Positions 33,527-45,556 are shown, counted from the stretch's first letter. The stretch is 64,000 nt of DNA from Choristoneura fumiferana (GCF_025370935.1 NC_133494.1:7372596-7436595), one strand, 5' to 3'. Made by a program: numbers and translations. The notes: generated by a model not told the origin, from the letters alone.

Positions 33527-33884
33527 ATGAGTTTTAAAGATAAGGTGGTTCTAGTTACGGGCGGTAGTTCAGGAAAAGGAGCAGCCACAGCTAGGTATTA
33601 GTTTTGCGGGTGAGCGCGCCAGAGCTTGCATAGTCGGAAGAAAGACAGTCAAACTAGCAGAAGTGTCTGAAAAATGCGAAAAAAAAGGAAGCAAACCTTT
33701 AGTCGTTATTGCGGACCTAACGAAAGACGAAGACGTCAGAAGAGTGGTGGAAACAACTATACAGTGCTTTGAAAAACTTGATATTTTAGGAGTTACGCCC
33801 AGTTCCTGGTATTGTGACACATTAAAAATACAGAATATGTAGTCGATATTTTCAGTTCCTCTAAATATGCTATAAACTCTTAAC
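33527..33884 (+). pseudogene. SDR relic, copy 2
   Basis: Same structure as the relic at 10368: TGGSSGKG, TAG after about 24 codons, frame slip, loss of the NNAG motif. It also differs by a one-base deletion in the A-run near 33826. Non-functional. Confidence 0.75.
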
Positions 33885-34161
33885 AAATTTGGATACGAGT
33901 ATGTACTGTTTTATAGAATGATCCACGTAATTTAAATGAAAAATGGGAGTCACAAAGAAAATTAGGGCTAAAAATCAAAACAAAACCACCCAACAGTAGC
34001 ATCACCAGTGTTACTAAAAGGCTCTAAAATATTAATGAGAGGTGAGTCGTCTAGCAGTAACTGTGATCCGCAATACTTACTTGTAGCTCACGACTTTGAT
34101 GTCACCTAAGCAACACAAGTAAATATAAATGTATAGACATAATTTTGTTTTATTGACACCA

Positions 34162-34343
34162 CCATCTTGCCGCTAATCGTGCCGTGAAGCAGCAGTGCTT
34201 GCACTGTTGTGTTTCGGTGTGTAGAGTAAGACAGCCGGTGAAATTACTGGCACGTGAGGTATCCCATCTTAGGCCTCTAGGTTGGCAATGCGTCTACAAT
34301 ACCCCTGGAGACACTTGCTCGTTTGCCATCCAGTCGAATAAAA
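34162..34343 (+). repeat. SINE-like repeat X, copy in second block
   Basis: Allelic partner of 11012-11202 with a few substitutions and a short deletion before ACACTTGCTCGTTTGCC. Confidence 0.65.
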
Positions 34344-37128
34344 AAAAAAGAATAATAAAATAGATAATAAGCATTAAATTAAAAAAAAACTATCCTAGAC
34401 TTAAAAAACTTACATAAAATAAAAATAAAAACAAAAATAAATTATTTAACTACTATGTTTTTTTATTTAACTACGAGTAAGAGATGCTTTAGATATATTT
34501 AAGTTTGATTATAAACATCTCTGTGAATCCGGGGTAAATCCTAAGCCGCTGAATTCGCACGTTGTCAGCTAGGTACAGCATCGCTAATCGAGTGCCAATC
34601 CGGTCTCCCTAGCGAGCCGAAATGAATTGGCTTTTTTACCTTTTACACCTATCGCTGCAGCGAAATCGAATACGGATTTTAGGCCAGAGTAAATTAGGTA
34701 TTAGTAAAATTAGGAGACAGAATTGTGCATCCTTTTTCATATATTTTTATTTTCGTGTATTTTTCGAGGTTGAGTCAGAGAAGTTTCTAAATGCTATTTT
34801 AATGAAGTTTTTGTTGAAAAGCCGCTACGAGCTTTTTTGCGTTATGCAAACTAAGTATGGCTTGCTATTATAATATACGCAGTGTTCCAATAGCCAGTAA
34901 ATAGTCATTGATTTTATAAATAAGTAAAACATATAAACATTAAATATTTTCTTGACAAAAAATCACGTGTCCAAGGTACAACCTCGAATGTCCAAGGTAC
35001 ATCAGGGGTGTTGTACCTTGGACACTTTTCCCTTTTTTTTTCGTGAGCCTTTCGTTTCAAAATTAATAAACGAATCGCTCAGTTTTTTATCGAATAACAT
35101 AGCCTAATGATGTATCTTTAAATATTTTAATATCTGATGTTTATTCCATAATTAGTTATTTTTCTAAAAATCAAAAAAGGAAAAACTGTCCGAGGTACAA
35201 CAGCTTCCCTACATACTTACTTACATACATACATACGCTCGAAAAACATAACCCTTCTTCGGGCAGTCGGGTAAAAAAAGTATGAGAAGATAAGTGCTAG
35301 CTCTACCTCTCTTAATGATCCACTTAGCAAATGTGACAGGTTTGTTGTTTTATGAAAGGTTAATTTTAGTAGTATAAGGAAGTAATTAATGCGTTAACAT
35401 TCTTGATCATATTGACACGTGTAAAATGAGTTGTATAATAATGTAATAGCCTTAGCTCTAAGATTAGTACGTATAATTATATCGGCGAGAATCAATTAAA
35501 GGTAGATTGATTGAAGGAAATATATATGATTATAGGATTAAAAATTTGCATGGGTCAGAGCGCCAAGTAAAATAATATGGGGAAGGAAGTTACTTAATTA
35601 TTTAAAAAATGTGTCAGACGGTGACTGTGTATCTAAAACGGTGAGGTTATTTACAAGCTTCTATTTAACTTGCAGTGTTTGCTAGTATGTATGTTTCTTT
35701 AAGGTCAAATTTGACCCACTACTTGTGGTCAGATTTATTTGAAATTTTGTGCGGATAATTTAGTTATGGTAACAGTCAATAAGCAGCGAAAAAGCTTGGA
35801 ATAAAAATTTAACATATTAAAGACTCATTCCTTATCCCATATGTTATTTATTGGTATGACCCAGTACCGCTCGTGCTCAAAGAACTGTCACACAATATTA
35901 GTGAATGAGATACCCAGTAGGTTAATACTAAACTAGCAAGTGTTAAGAGGGCGTCCTAAGGGAGCTTTAGAAGAGCTCCCCTGACAGCCCCAACGCTTAA
36001 GAGTTAATTTCTACGTTCAGACGAATGTGGTCGTATTGTCACTAACACGAGTGGCTTTAGAGAATTTATTATGAGCCAGGTGTTTGTTTGGTGGAGGTGA
36101 TGGGTGATGTTTTTTTTTCTCATCCAACCTTGTAGTGTGGGGTATCTTTGGATAGGTAAAACCATTAGGGGCTGCTAAAACGATTTTTCGATTCAGTTAT
36201 TTGTTTGCAAAATATTCAACAACAAGTGCAAATTTTCATTAAAATCGAGCGTCCCCCGCCCCTCTAAAATCTAAACCGGTCTAAAAAATTCAGGATGGTA
36301 GTAAGTATAGCAAACTTACAAGCAAAACTTATTAAAATTAGTATTTAAGAGTAAATATAGCAACCTAAAGTATAAAATATAACTTATTTTTTTCGTAATG
36401 GCTACGGAACCCTATTTCGAGCGTGTCCGACACGATCTTGGCCGGTTTTTTTAATTGTGTTTTGTTTCTTTTCTTTTGTACAAAAAGTTAGATACTTGCC
36501 GCGTGTGCTTGTCCAAATCAATAGGCAACACCAAAAGTAGATCAAAATATACCTACCAAAGCGACGCAGATAATTACGAGTAGTACGAGATAACGATGCC
36601 TCATTCATCTTCCACGCAACACACTTGCAAATGCGTTCGTCGTGTAAACCCAACTTGCTAATTACTAACCAACGTATACGGGAACTAATATGTAGTTGTT
36701 TCACGTGTCACATTGCCACTGCTTGGCATGAGAGGTATAGTCGTAAATTTATAATGGAAGACGTGATATGCTTCATTTACGTATCTATATGTCCTACTAA
36801 TATTATGTTCGAGAGAGTCGAGACCAAATACCAAAAATACCTCTAATACCAAATTTAACACAGAATCCCACTAATACCTGTTATAAATGCGAAAGTTTAT
36901 ATGTCTGTTTGTTTGTTACTTCATCACTTCTAAACCACTGAACCGATTTAAATAAAATTCGTTATACAGGTAGTTTGAGTCCCAGAGAAGGACAAAGGAT
37001 AGTTTTTATCCCGGAAAATTGCATAGTTCCCGCGGGATAACGATAAACGAATTCTGCGCGGACGGAGTCACTGTTACGTCATATTAGAAGCAAAATAAAA
37101 TTGGATGGATGGAGGGATCTTGCACTAT

Positions 37129-37640
37129 TTGAAATGAAATGAAATGAAATGAAATTAAATGAAATATATATCTTCTTTTCTTGTACATTTGGGAGTATTT
37201 TATGCTTGCTTGATCTGTTGTTGGCATGCTTGCTTGCATTCTGGCTTGCATGCTTGCTTACATGCTCACATGCATGCTTGCTTAGCTGCGTATATCCATT
37301 AGAGCAGCCTCAGGCCGAGCTGCCTCGTCATGAAGCAGACAGACTCAGTTTGAGGCTGCTCGCTCTGAGGCACGTGCTCGAGGCACGTTGCAGATCAAGC
37401 TGAGGCGACAGGCCTCATCTAGATCCGCAACATGCGAGCCAGTTTAAATCGTCTCCATCAAATGCACGGCTCGGACTGAGGCTTCTTTGAGCACGGCAAA
37501 AAAACCGACAAAATATGGCTCGGCTCGTGGCGACGAATTTGCCGCGCGTCGCGGCGCGCCCCAGGTTGAGGCAGCGTCTCCAAATCCCCACTTGCGCGGC
37601 CTCGGAGCGAGGCAGCCGCTCCACCCGAGGCTGCCTCTAG
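37129..37640. repeat. Microsatellites and GC-rich inverted repeat
   Basis: A (GAAAT)n run at 37129-37165 and a TGCTTGCA-type array at about 37203-37290. Then comes a GC-rich section bounded by AGCAGCCTCAGGCCGAG near 37302 and the inverted-like CGAGGCAGCCGCTCCACCCG and AGGCTGCCTCTAG near 37610-37640. GAGGC/GCCTC words recur throughout. The open frames here follow from the GC content and are not credible genes. Confidence 0.55.
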
Positions 37641-39615
37641 TTGATACGTGGCTCTTGATCGCTTGCTTCTTTGAAACGCTTATAGTTCACGCGAGCGAAG
37701 CCGCTGGTAAAAGCTGATACTACGTAAAGGGTTAAGGGGCTTTTTTAAATCAAACAATACATAATTGTTAGTGTTCTGAATTAACAAAACTGTAAAAGCA
37801 ATATACAAATTGACAAACAGTTCCCTTCTATAACATTATGATTAATGTTCTATACAAATACGACGTTATAAAAGCAGGTACGTATTTTCAACAAGAAACA
37901 ATCTTCTCAAAAAAGTTAAGCTCTTAGCAAACGCGTGTTTTGCTAAGTAACTGAAATAAACATATAAGCGGCTTTTGGTGGAGGAAGAAAGTTCCTCGGG
38001 GAAAAATAATCACTTACCACACCTAGGCCCTAGGGGGGTAATGGAGGTACGGGAAAACTCAGGTAAGGGATTGTTCCATTAAAAAGTATCCATATACGAG
38101 TAAAGCTTAGGTTCACCATCATCATCATCACTGCCTACGTAATAAACGCATGGCGTCAGATGTGAATTTTAAAATTAAGGTCTAGAGAAAGTGACTTTAA
38201 GCTCACTAGTATAACATATATATAGTATCGATCGCCAACCCACGCGTATACCCTGACCACTTTACCTGATGAGGATACTCATTACTAAATTAAACAGCAA
38301 AATTAGTTACAAATTGATTCGCTATTACCAGTTACGGTTTGCTTCAATTAATTATTCCACGCTTTGAAGATAACCGAGCTTTGGTTAACCATTGCGGCTA
38401 GTCAAAGGCGAATCCTTGCCACGGCAAAGTTCACCGAACCGAGGTAATCCGTTACTTTAGTGCTGGATTATACTGTGATTCCAAATATGATTTTGTTCCG
38501 GTTCGTTACCTTTGAGGACGAAAGCAGTGGTACAAGTGATTGTAATTACCCGAAAGTGTTTATGATATACAGGGGTGTCTTTAATTTTTGCCGGAACATT
38601 TCAGGAGGTAATTGCGTTAGTTTGAATTTTTGACTTAAACTGTAGTCACGCTTTGATGAGGTACGCTTTGAACGTCGTTCAATGTATGAAAAGTTTCGAA
38701 AAATATTTAGAGGTATGTTTAGATCTGAATCCTGTAGACACTACCTAGGCTTTGTGATGTGACATTTTGATGATAATTCGACAATATAATCAAGTGCCCA
38801 CGATATGTCTTTTATGTTTGACAGTTCTATGAATTGTACTTTAGTCAAACGTACCCAACCATCTTTATTACAACCTATTTGTAGAGACCTGCAGTATGTT
38901 TTTTTTTGTTTGCCTGTCACACCGCCATTTGTCTTGATTATGCACTAGTGTTATAATAAAATTAATCGAAATGTTTCTGCCCATAGTTGGACAAATGAAA
39001 CTGAACAATAATGCTAAAGTTTTTCATGATTTTTCATTGAAATTGACTGACAGACTGACTGGAGCTAGAGATTCATTTAGCAAAAATACTTTTTACCTGC
39101 CAAGTTGTTTGGGATAGAGACTCTAGGACCCTGGGGGGAAAGCGCCCATAGAGTATAAAGAGTCTGAGTCTAAAAGACTCGTGGGGCAAATTTTTACTTG
39201 TAAGTAATATATATATTTTTAACTTAGTTATCTTTAGGATAGTTTTTTATTTAAATTGTACATTCACTAATTTGTTTTAATGTGTGTTATTTAATGTAGT
39301 TTAATTATTTTACCTTGATGTACGCTTGGTGCACTTTTCCAACTACGAAATTTGCTTTCACGAAGACAAAAACGTAGGCACGAGCTAGTTTTTAATACTC
39401 GTACATATTGTGGGATTAAAATAATGTATTATGGTTATGATCATAAACAAACCACTAAAAATATGGCAATGGTCTCACGAGGAATGTTTTAGCTGTGTGC
39501 GTGGCTCATATGTGTGATGATTTAATTGGACATGAGTTTGCATATGTACCTATGCGGCTATGCCTCGGTATTCGGTATATGTATATGTCCCCCACTTCCA
39601 CAAATTCCTTTATTT
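37641..39615. other. No recognisable gene
   Basis: AT-rich unique-looking sequence. Small (CAT)n run near 38118. Nothing else identified. Confidence 0.45.
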
Positions 39616-39629
39616 AGATGCATTTGCTT

Positions 39630-39953
39630 CCGCCGTGGCGGCCTAGTGGTAGCGGCCGTGGTGGCATAGTGGTTTGACCTCTCGCCTCCCAAGCAGAGGG
39701 TCGTGGGTTCAAACCCCGGCTCGCAACCTCTGAGTTTTTCGAAATTCATGTGCGTAATTAAATTTGAAATTTACCACGAGCTTTGCGGTGAAGGAAAACA
39801 TCGTGAGGAAACCTGCACTATCCTGCGAAGCAATTCAATAGTGCGTGTGAAGTTCCCAATCCGCACTGGGCCCGCGTGGGAACTATGGCCCAAGCCCTCT
39901 TGTTCTGAGAGGAGGCCTGTGCCCAGCAGTGGGATGTATATGGGCTGGGATGG
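39630..39953 (+). mobile_element. Recent tRNA-derived SINE (family A) with 14-bp target duplication
   Basis: The head has A box TGGCATAGTGGTTTG and B box GGGTTCAAACCCC; the body has GAAATTTACCACGAGCTTTG, CGTGAGGAAACCTGC and GAGAGGAGGCCTGTGCCCAG. It is flanked by identical AGATGCATTTGCTT at 39616-39629 and 39954-39967. The 5' end has a doubled GTGGCGGCCTAGTGG/GTGGTGGCATAGTGG, as if two heads were joined. Best-preserved SINE in the window. Confidence 0.92.
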
Positions 39954-39967
39954 AGATGCATTTGCTT

Positions 39968-41082
39968 GAAATGTGATAACTATATAAACTAAAAGCTGGC
40001 TCTAGAGAATATCACATAGGCTACTTACTCGTATTTCCCAGTATTCGTATGGGATCGGAATGTATGCGTATAAAATCTCGAAATATCAGCTACTATTAAA
40101 GTCTACAAATACTAAATTTCATGCAGTTGGTCTTCACGCAACGTTATAGTGAAAAAATAGTCTAGTTGTTAACGCGAGCGAAGCTAAGTTGCTTAGTAGG
40201 TCTGTACGGTGAGCTAAAAAGTCTACTCCCGTTATTTAACTGCTCCATGCGACGTAGTCTCATTTTAAACGAGATAAATGATCTTCATTTGTTTTTCATT
40301 CAAGTTCCATCTTGCAATTTTGCCGTAGCGACGTAGACCGGCACTCGTAGCGAGGCCTACGGCGTAGCAAGCGCTCGTAGCACCGGTGAAGACGGAAAGT
40401 AATTTCTTACGTAAGCGTAAGTAGTAGCAAACGTTTCAGAATACGAGGATTGTAGGCAAGAGACCGAAGCCTTAAGAATCTTTCCTACCACAAATATAAC
40501 AGATGTGAGATTACTTGAAAATATATTAAATGCTAATTTTTAATTCTCTTCCAGTTTCATTTGTAATTTACAATGAAATTATCTAAAATAAACGTTAGAT
40601 TCTTTTACACAGTTGCAACTGTCCGGCTGACTAAACATTTGGTATGAGTATTATAGAACAACGTTAATTGCAATATATTTTTTATTTTTTTTGCTATTAG
40701 TAACACATCACAATTAAATTATTTATCAACCAAAAATCATCGGGTGTGGCCTGTAACACGGGCAAATAATTAAAACATAGATCATACTCGTCAATCTGAA
40801 CAACATTAGTCCAGCGACTTTAAAAAAAAATGGTTTATTTTTTATTTTTATTACACTTGAAAGTTTATTCGAAGAAGCAATGTAAAGCAAAATGTTTGTA
40901 TTTTTAGCATGACAGGCGATGTCAGTTGGACTCTAGGGTGGCGTACATTGAATTTACGATTCAGTTTGTTAGAAGAAAAAAAAAACACAATTATCTAAGT
41001 GGGACCATGATGATCCAATTACCAGTGAGCCTCTGCTTTTAATATTATCCCCGGTTCTGAGCCACACACTGTATAGCAGGAA
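39968..41082. other. No recognisable gene
   Basis: AT-rich. A stretch at about 40325-40400 is rich in CGTAGC words. No gene or known repeat. Confidence 0.45.
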
Positions 41083-41290
41083 TATCCCACTAATATTATA
41101 ATGTGAAAGTTTGTAAGTCTGTTTGTTTGTTTGTTACTTCATCACGTCTAAACTATTGAACAGATTTAGATAAAATTCGGCATACAGATAGTTTAAGTCC
41201 CGGAAAAGGATATAGGGTAGTTTTTATCCCGGAAAATTGCATATTTTCTGCGGGATAGCGCAAAACGAAGTCTACGCGGACGGAGATATT
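41083..41290 (+). repeat. Dispersed repeat (GTGAAAGTTTGTAAGTCTGT family)
   Basis: Same family as 13735-13939 and 36868-37074, diverged; contains TTTTTATCCCGGAAAATTGC and CTACGCGGACGGAGA. Confidence 0.7.
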
Positions 41291-41754
41291 TTTATTAAGT
41301 AGTATATGATTTCACAAAGAAAACAAGACTTCGTAAATCACTACCAGAAAATATGCGCAGCATTTCATGCAAGAAAACATTCACTAATAACACGTTTGCT
41401 TCGTCTGCATGATATAAAGTACGTTAACTACATACTTACTTACATATTCATTGTACAAGTAAAAAGTTACAACTAGCTTTTCCCCGGGCTGAGCTTACGT
41501 TAACTATTAACCCACTAATAGCCCTTACTTTGAAAGTTTGTATTAAGAGCAAATGATAAAAAGTGCATCGAATAAAATACAGATATATAATATACGAGTA
41601 TCTACTTCTTCAATATTAAACAGAGTTTAGATATAAAACATCCGTGCCAAATATCATTTTTCTAAACTTAATTATGATTTTTTGAATATTATCTCTATTA
41701 AATTTTTTTGAAAATATATTCTTCCTACTTTTGGAACAGAAAATTTATTTATTT

Positions 41755-41962
41755 ATTTATTTATTCCCGGCCGGGGCAGATATTTGTGTGAATAACACGA
41801 ATGTTTGTTCTCGGGTCTTGGATGTTTAATATGTATTTAAGTATGTATTTATCTATATAAGTATGTTTATCCGTTGCCTAGTATCCATAGTACAAGCTTT
41901 GCTTAGTTTGGGACTAGGTCAGTTGGTGTCAAATGTCCCATGATATTTATTTATTTATTTAA
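41755..41962 (+). mobile_element. SINE family B, 5'-truncated
   Basis: GGCCGGGGCAGATATTTGTG, TCTCGGGTCTTGGATGTTTA, GTTGCCTAGTATCCATAGTA, GGGACTAGGTCAGTTGGTGT and a TTTATTTATTTA tail. The tRNA-like head is missing; an ATTT microsatellite precedes it. Confidence 0.75.
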
Positions 41963-42457
41963 ATGAAAAGATTACAAAAGATAACTTTCTTTTAACAAGT
42001 TCGCAACTTTTTATAGTTACTTAATATTTAACGCAACATTTCAAATGTGCTGAAATTAAGCACAGTATCAAAAGAACTAAATTTTTTAGGCAACCGGGTT
42101 ATTAATAAAATCAAAGCGGAATACGCTACTCACGCATCTATACAATATACTTAATATACACGAATAAACGCTAAAATTATGAGTGCTTACGTAATATTCT
42201 CCTTAAAAAGAGTACTCGCGAAACTCCATTTTCTTGCGAGATTCCAAAGTAATCTAAAACCATTACGCATGTATATAATTGCGTAATAAAGGATACCCGT
42301 TTCCTCTTAATGCCTCGTTCGTAGCAGACTACAGAAATAATATAAAGTGGGAGCATCGTTTAGTAGATACAAATGCTGAGTATTTAATTATATAAGTCAT
42401 CATCATCATAACAGCCGTAGGTTCGTTGTTAAACATAGGCCTCCTCCATTTAACGCA
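41963..42457. other. No recognisable gene
   Basis: AT-rich. A short worn LINE 3'-end fragment (CATCATCATAACAGCCGTAG ... CATAGGCCTCCTCC) lies at about 42400-42450. Confidence 0.45.
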
Positions 42458-42579
42458 TTCACTGCCACCGACGCACATATGCGTTTTCGGAACTTTGCCC
42501 AGTGCCGCTGTTATAATTATTCAAACATTTGAACGCACATGTGCGTCGGTGGCACCTGTGGAAGTCAGGTGGCAGTGAA
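42458..42579. mobile_element. Hairpin element with CACTGCCACCGACGCACAT arms
   Basis: TTCACTGCCACCGACGCACA at the left; GCGTCGGTGGCA and GGCAGTGAA at the right. A short palindromic MITE of about 120 bp, no coding. Confidence 0.75.
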
Positions 42580-43070
42580 GTAGACGCGATTGCTGTCGGA
42601 TAAGTAATTACAGAAATTACGAACATGCGTCGTTTTTTTTAAATCAAACAAGTTTAGTTTTAGATGCGTATATACATGTCCATTGAGTCAATATCAATAA
42701 GTATTAAGGCAATAGGCGGTGTCTAAAGAAACAATTTTGTGAAATTGGCTAGTCTCACATCACATTTTCGGGGACAAAATCTTATCACTGGGAAAACGCG
42801 TGGTTTCATTCCAACCAGATCAAACTACTCAAATTATTTCAGGAATCATACAAAACAACGACTTTTTAATGAACCCTACATAAAATAGTAACAAGAAACA
42901 AAACAAAAACATATAAAAATATATGACTTTTAGCTCACTCAACAAAATATCGAGAAATGTCGATGTCGATAGTATATAGGTATAATTCACTTTCTTTGTT
43001 AAGTTATAATCATTGTTTTCGTAGTTAACTAGTTAAAACCGGTTCAGTCAATTTCGGTATACAATATAAG

Positions 43071-43259
43071 TGTGGGAAACGGAACGTAGGCGTGTGTGAG
43101 AGTGAGCGATGTATGGCAAGGATGAGCGAGATAGAGAAATAGAATAGGAAGATGGCGGATCTGTCTGTGTTACGGTTGGCACGGCGAAACGGTTTAGCTC
43201 TTTTTGAATAAATTTATAAAAAACATTATTGTGTTTAACTCTGAGCAATCATCCCCACA
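43071..43259 (+). repeat. 5' LTR
   Basis: 189 bp, TGTGGGAAAC...ATCCCCACA, with terminal 6-bp inverted repeat. AATAAA near 43207 is a candidate polyadenylation signal. Differs from the 3' LTR by about two positions in TTTTTGAATAAA versus TTTTGGATAAA. Confidence 0.93.
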
Positions 43260-43264
43260 AATTT

Positions 43265-43282
43265 TGGGGGCTCGTCCGGGAT
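43265..43282 (+). promoter_or_regulatory. Primer binding site, tRNA-Pro type
   Basis: TGGGGGCTCGTCCGGGAT begins 5 bp after the 5' LTR and is identical to the classical tRNA-Pro primer binding site, the start point for minus-strand DNA synthesis. Confidence 0.9.
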
Positions 43283-43384
43283 GGGCTCAGAGTTGATACA
43301 AAAGAAGTGAAGACGACCTGAAAAGACGATAAGACGAAAAACGACGACTACCATTTTTTATAAGAAAAGACGATCAAGACGAAG

Positions 43385-44012
43385 ATGGCAGAAAACAACG
43401 GCGAAGCTGGCGCGGGTCAATTTTATTACGACGGCACCTGCACATTTAATGGCGAGGACAAGACGTACTCTTCGGTGAAATGGGCGCAGGACATCGAGGA
43501 CAATGCAGAGGTTTTTGGTTGGTCAGAGCGGCAAAAACTGGTTATCGCGCGCAGATCCTTATGCGGTACGGCTGGCCTGTGGGTAAAAACCGAGAAGGTA
43601 TTCAAGACATACGAAGAACTCAAAAATGCTCTTATAAAAGAATTTCCAGAAGCGATAAATTCCAAAGAAATGCACGAATTAATGGCGGCTAGAAAGAAAA
43701 GAAAAGATGAAAGCTGTTTTCAGTACATGCTAACTATGAAAGAGCTGGGCAAGAGAGCGAAATTCCTGATTACGTCGCTATACAATATATTATAGATGGC
43801 ATCGAAGACTCGAACCTAAACAAAAAAGTTCTGTACGGCGTAACCACCTATAGCGTGTTAAAAGACAAGCTAGCTATTTATGAGAAGATTAAAGGCGAGA
43901 GGAAGAAAGAAGCGAGAGTTGAAGGAGCTGGAAAAAAGGAGTTCGAAGCATCAAGTCGGCGTTGCTACAATTGCGGTGAAAATACTCATGTGTCGCGCAG
44001 TGTCCAAACGGC
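43385..44012 (+). pseudogene. LTR element gag, capsid and first zinc knuckle, frame broken
   Basis: ATG at 43385. The first 127 or so codons are in frame (capsid-like, with WSERQKLVIARRSL and ELKNALIKEFP, the Gypsy-type gag pattern). One base appears lost near 43762, after which a second frame carries DYVAIQYIIDGIED and reaches the zinc knuckle CYNCGENTHVSR. Another base appears lost near 44003, before the last cysteine of that knuckle. The remainder is in the frame of the next entry. Gag packages the element RNA. Confidence 0.8.
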
Positions 44013-45158
44013 TTGAAGTGCTTTCGATGCAACGAGTACGGCCATATTGGAATTCGGTGCCCTGTAACTTTGACTGGTCAACGAGGCTACGAGACGAAGT
44101 CGGAACGGAGCATGCCCGCTCAGTCGGTAAAACAGTCAGTGGCAGGTCCGACGTCGGCGCGAATCATTGACAGAGGCGCACCTCGGTCGGTAAAGCAGTG
44201 TTCGGTAGTATTCGGGACGACGGCAGGAATGACAGCTACCAATGAGAACGAATGCAGATGCAGCGGCCATGACAGCGAAATGTCAACGTCAAACTTTGAC
44301 AATCCGGAGGTTATGCAGATTGTAAACAACGACACGCGAAGCGTTAAAAGTATTCAAAAGCCGGTGAAAACTGTGTTAGTCGCGAGTTGTTTCAGTTCCC
44401 TTGCGCTAATAGACTCTGGCAGCGATGTCAACCTTATCTCGGCGGAATTGTGCGGCAAATTATCGAAAGATCAGTGTAATGACGGCGGCAATTTAACATT
44501 AACTGGACTGGGACGTTCGCAAGTGAAATCGTTGGGCAAGATTACAACGGGAATTACAATAGATGGACAGGTTTACGACGGTGTTGTGTTCTATATTATA
44601 CCTAGAGACAGTATGGTTTATGATATAACTATAGGTCATGAGTTTTTGAAAGATGTAACAATGGTTATGAGTGACGGAAGCGTTAATATATTTAGAGACA
44701 AGGGTGAATGGTTGTGTAATGTCAATCGCCTTACAGGACAAATGGAGTCTCTGGCGGAGCAGATCAAGTTGCCACAGGATAAGCAGGAGGCTTATGATTC
44801 CGTCAGTAGTTACCATCCAGATGAAACAAAGGCGGCACCGTTGGAGCTTGAAATTGTTTTGAAAGATGAAGTATCAGTAAGCCAGCAACCACATTGTTTA
44901 TCCTACATCAAAGGGATACCCAGAGGTAACAGACAGGTTGAGAGAATCACCCAAAGACAGAAGAAGGAAGAGACCGCTAGACTATACTACAGTGACAGAG
45001 AAAAGCTTCGGCAAAAGGCCAAGGACCAAATAATAATAACTAAGGTACACAACAATGACCGCTATGATGTGGAGAAGGTCAATAGCGCAACAGAAGGCCC
45101 CACCCGCACTTCCAGTGCTGCTGACTATATGAAGAGGTGGCCAGACGGTATTACTTAA
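44013..45158 (+). CDS. LTR element fusion: second zinc knuckle, protease, integrase tail
   Basis: 381 codons. Knuckle CFRCNEYGHIGIRC (CX2CX4HX4C) at residues 3-16; retropepsin-like DSGSDVNLIS at about 132-141 with catalytic Asp; LELEIVLKDEVSVSQQP at about 276-292, normally the lead-in to reverse transcriptase. It then passes within about 20 residues into QIIITKVHNNDRYDVEKV and EGPTRTSSAADYMKRW, the pattern of an integrase C-terminal end. The whole polymerase and integrase core is absent, and the reading frame survives the deletion. It cannot copy itself. Confidence 0.82.
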   Translation: MKCFRCNEYGHIGIRCPVTLTGQRGYETKSERSMPAQSVKQSVAGPTSARIIDRGAPRSVKQCSVVFGTTAGMTATNENECRCSGHDSEMSTSNFDNPEVMQIVNNDTRSVKSIQKPVKTVLVASCFSSLALIDSGSDVNLISAELCGKLSKDQCNDGGNLTLTGLGRSQVKSLGKITTGITIDGQVYDGVVFYIIPRDSMVYDITIGHEFLKDVTMVMSDGSVNIFRDKGEWLCNVNRLTGQMESLAEQIKLPQDKQEAYDSVSSYHPDETKAAPLELEIVLKDEVSVSQQPHCLSYIKGIPRGNRQVERITQRQKKEETARLYYSDREKLRQKAKDQIIITKVHNNDRYDVEKVNSATEGPTRTSSAADYMKRWPDGIT

Positions 45159-45556
45159 GGAAATAAAAGTAAGTATTAGGTATGTCAGATGCTTCTGAAT
45201 GTAAGGTGAAAGTATGAGTCTTATCTTTATAGTATAAGTTCCCAGTTGTATGTTTATTTTGTTGTTAGTATGGTTACTTACTTGTGTACTGTTTGTAGTA
45301 TAAGAATATAATAATTGTTTAAGTTGGTAAAAAGGAATACACCAGTATTGTTTAATGTTTTATTTAAAGATTCATAATAAGGGTTCGCATAAGTAACTAA
45401 ATACCTAATAATATTATTTACAGTAAATAAAACAAGTTAGAATTGTATACACAGTAGGTTTATTTAGAAATGATGTAACTAGCTAAGTAGGTCAAGAAGG
45501 AAGAATGGTAGCATGAAAGATAGTCTGAGGACAGACGAGTGAGCAGGATGGCCGAA

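Larger units (their letters stand above)
30910..37074. repeat. 6.2-kb duplicated block, copy 2
   Basis: Colinear with 7696-13939. It differs by scattered substitutions and small indels; for example, the later copy lacks several dozen bases near 33430 and has extra CATACATACATA near 31400. Unlike copy 1, it continues past GACGGAGTCACTGT into unique sequence. Same contents and order, including the SDR relic and LINE fragment. Confidence 0.9.
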
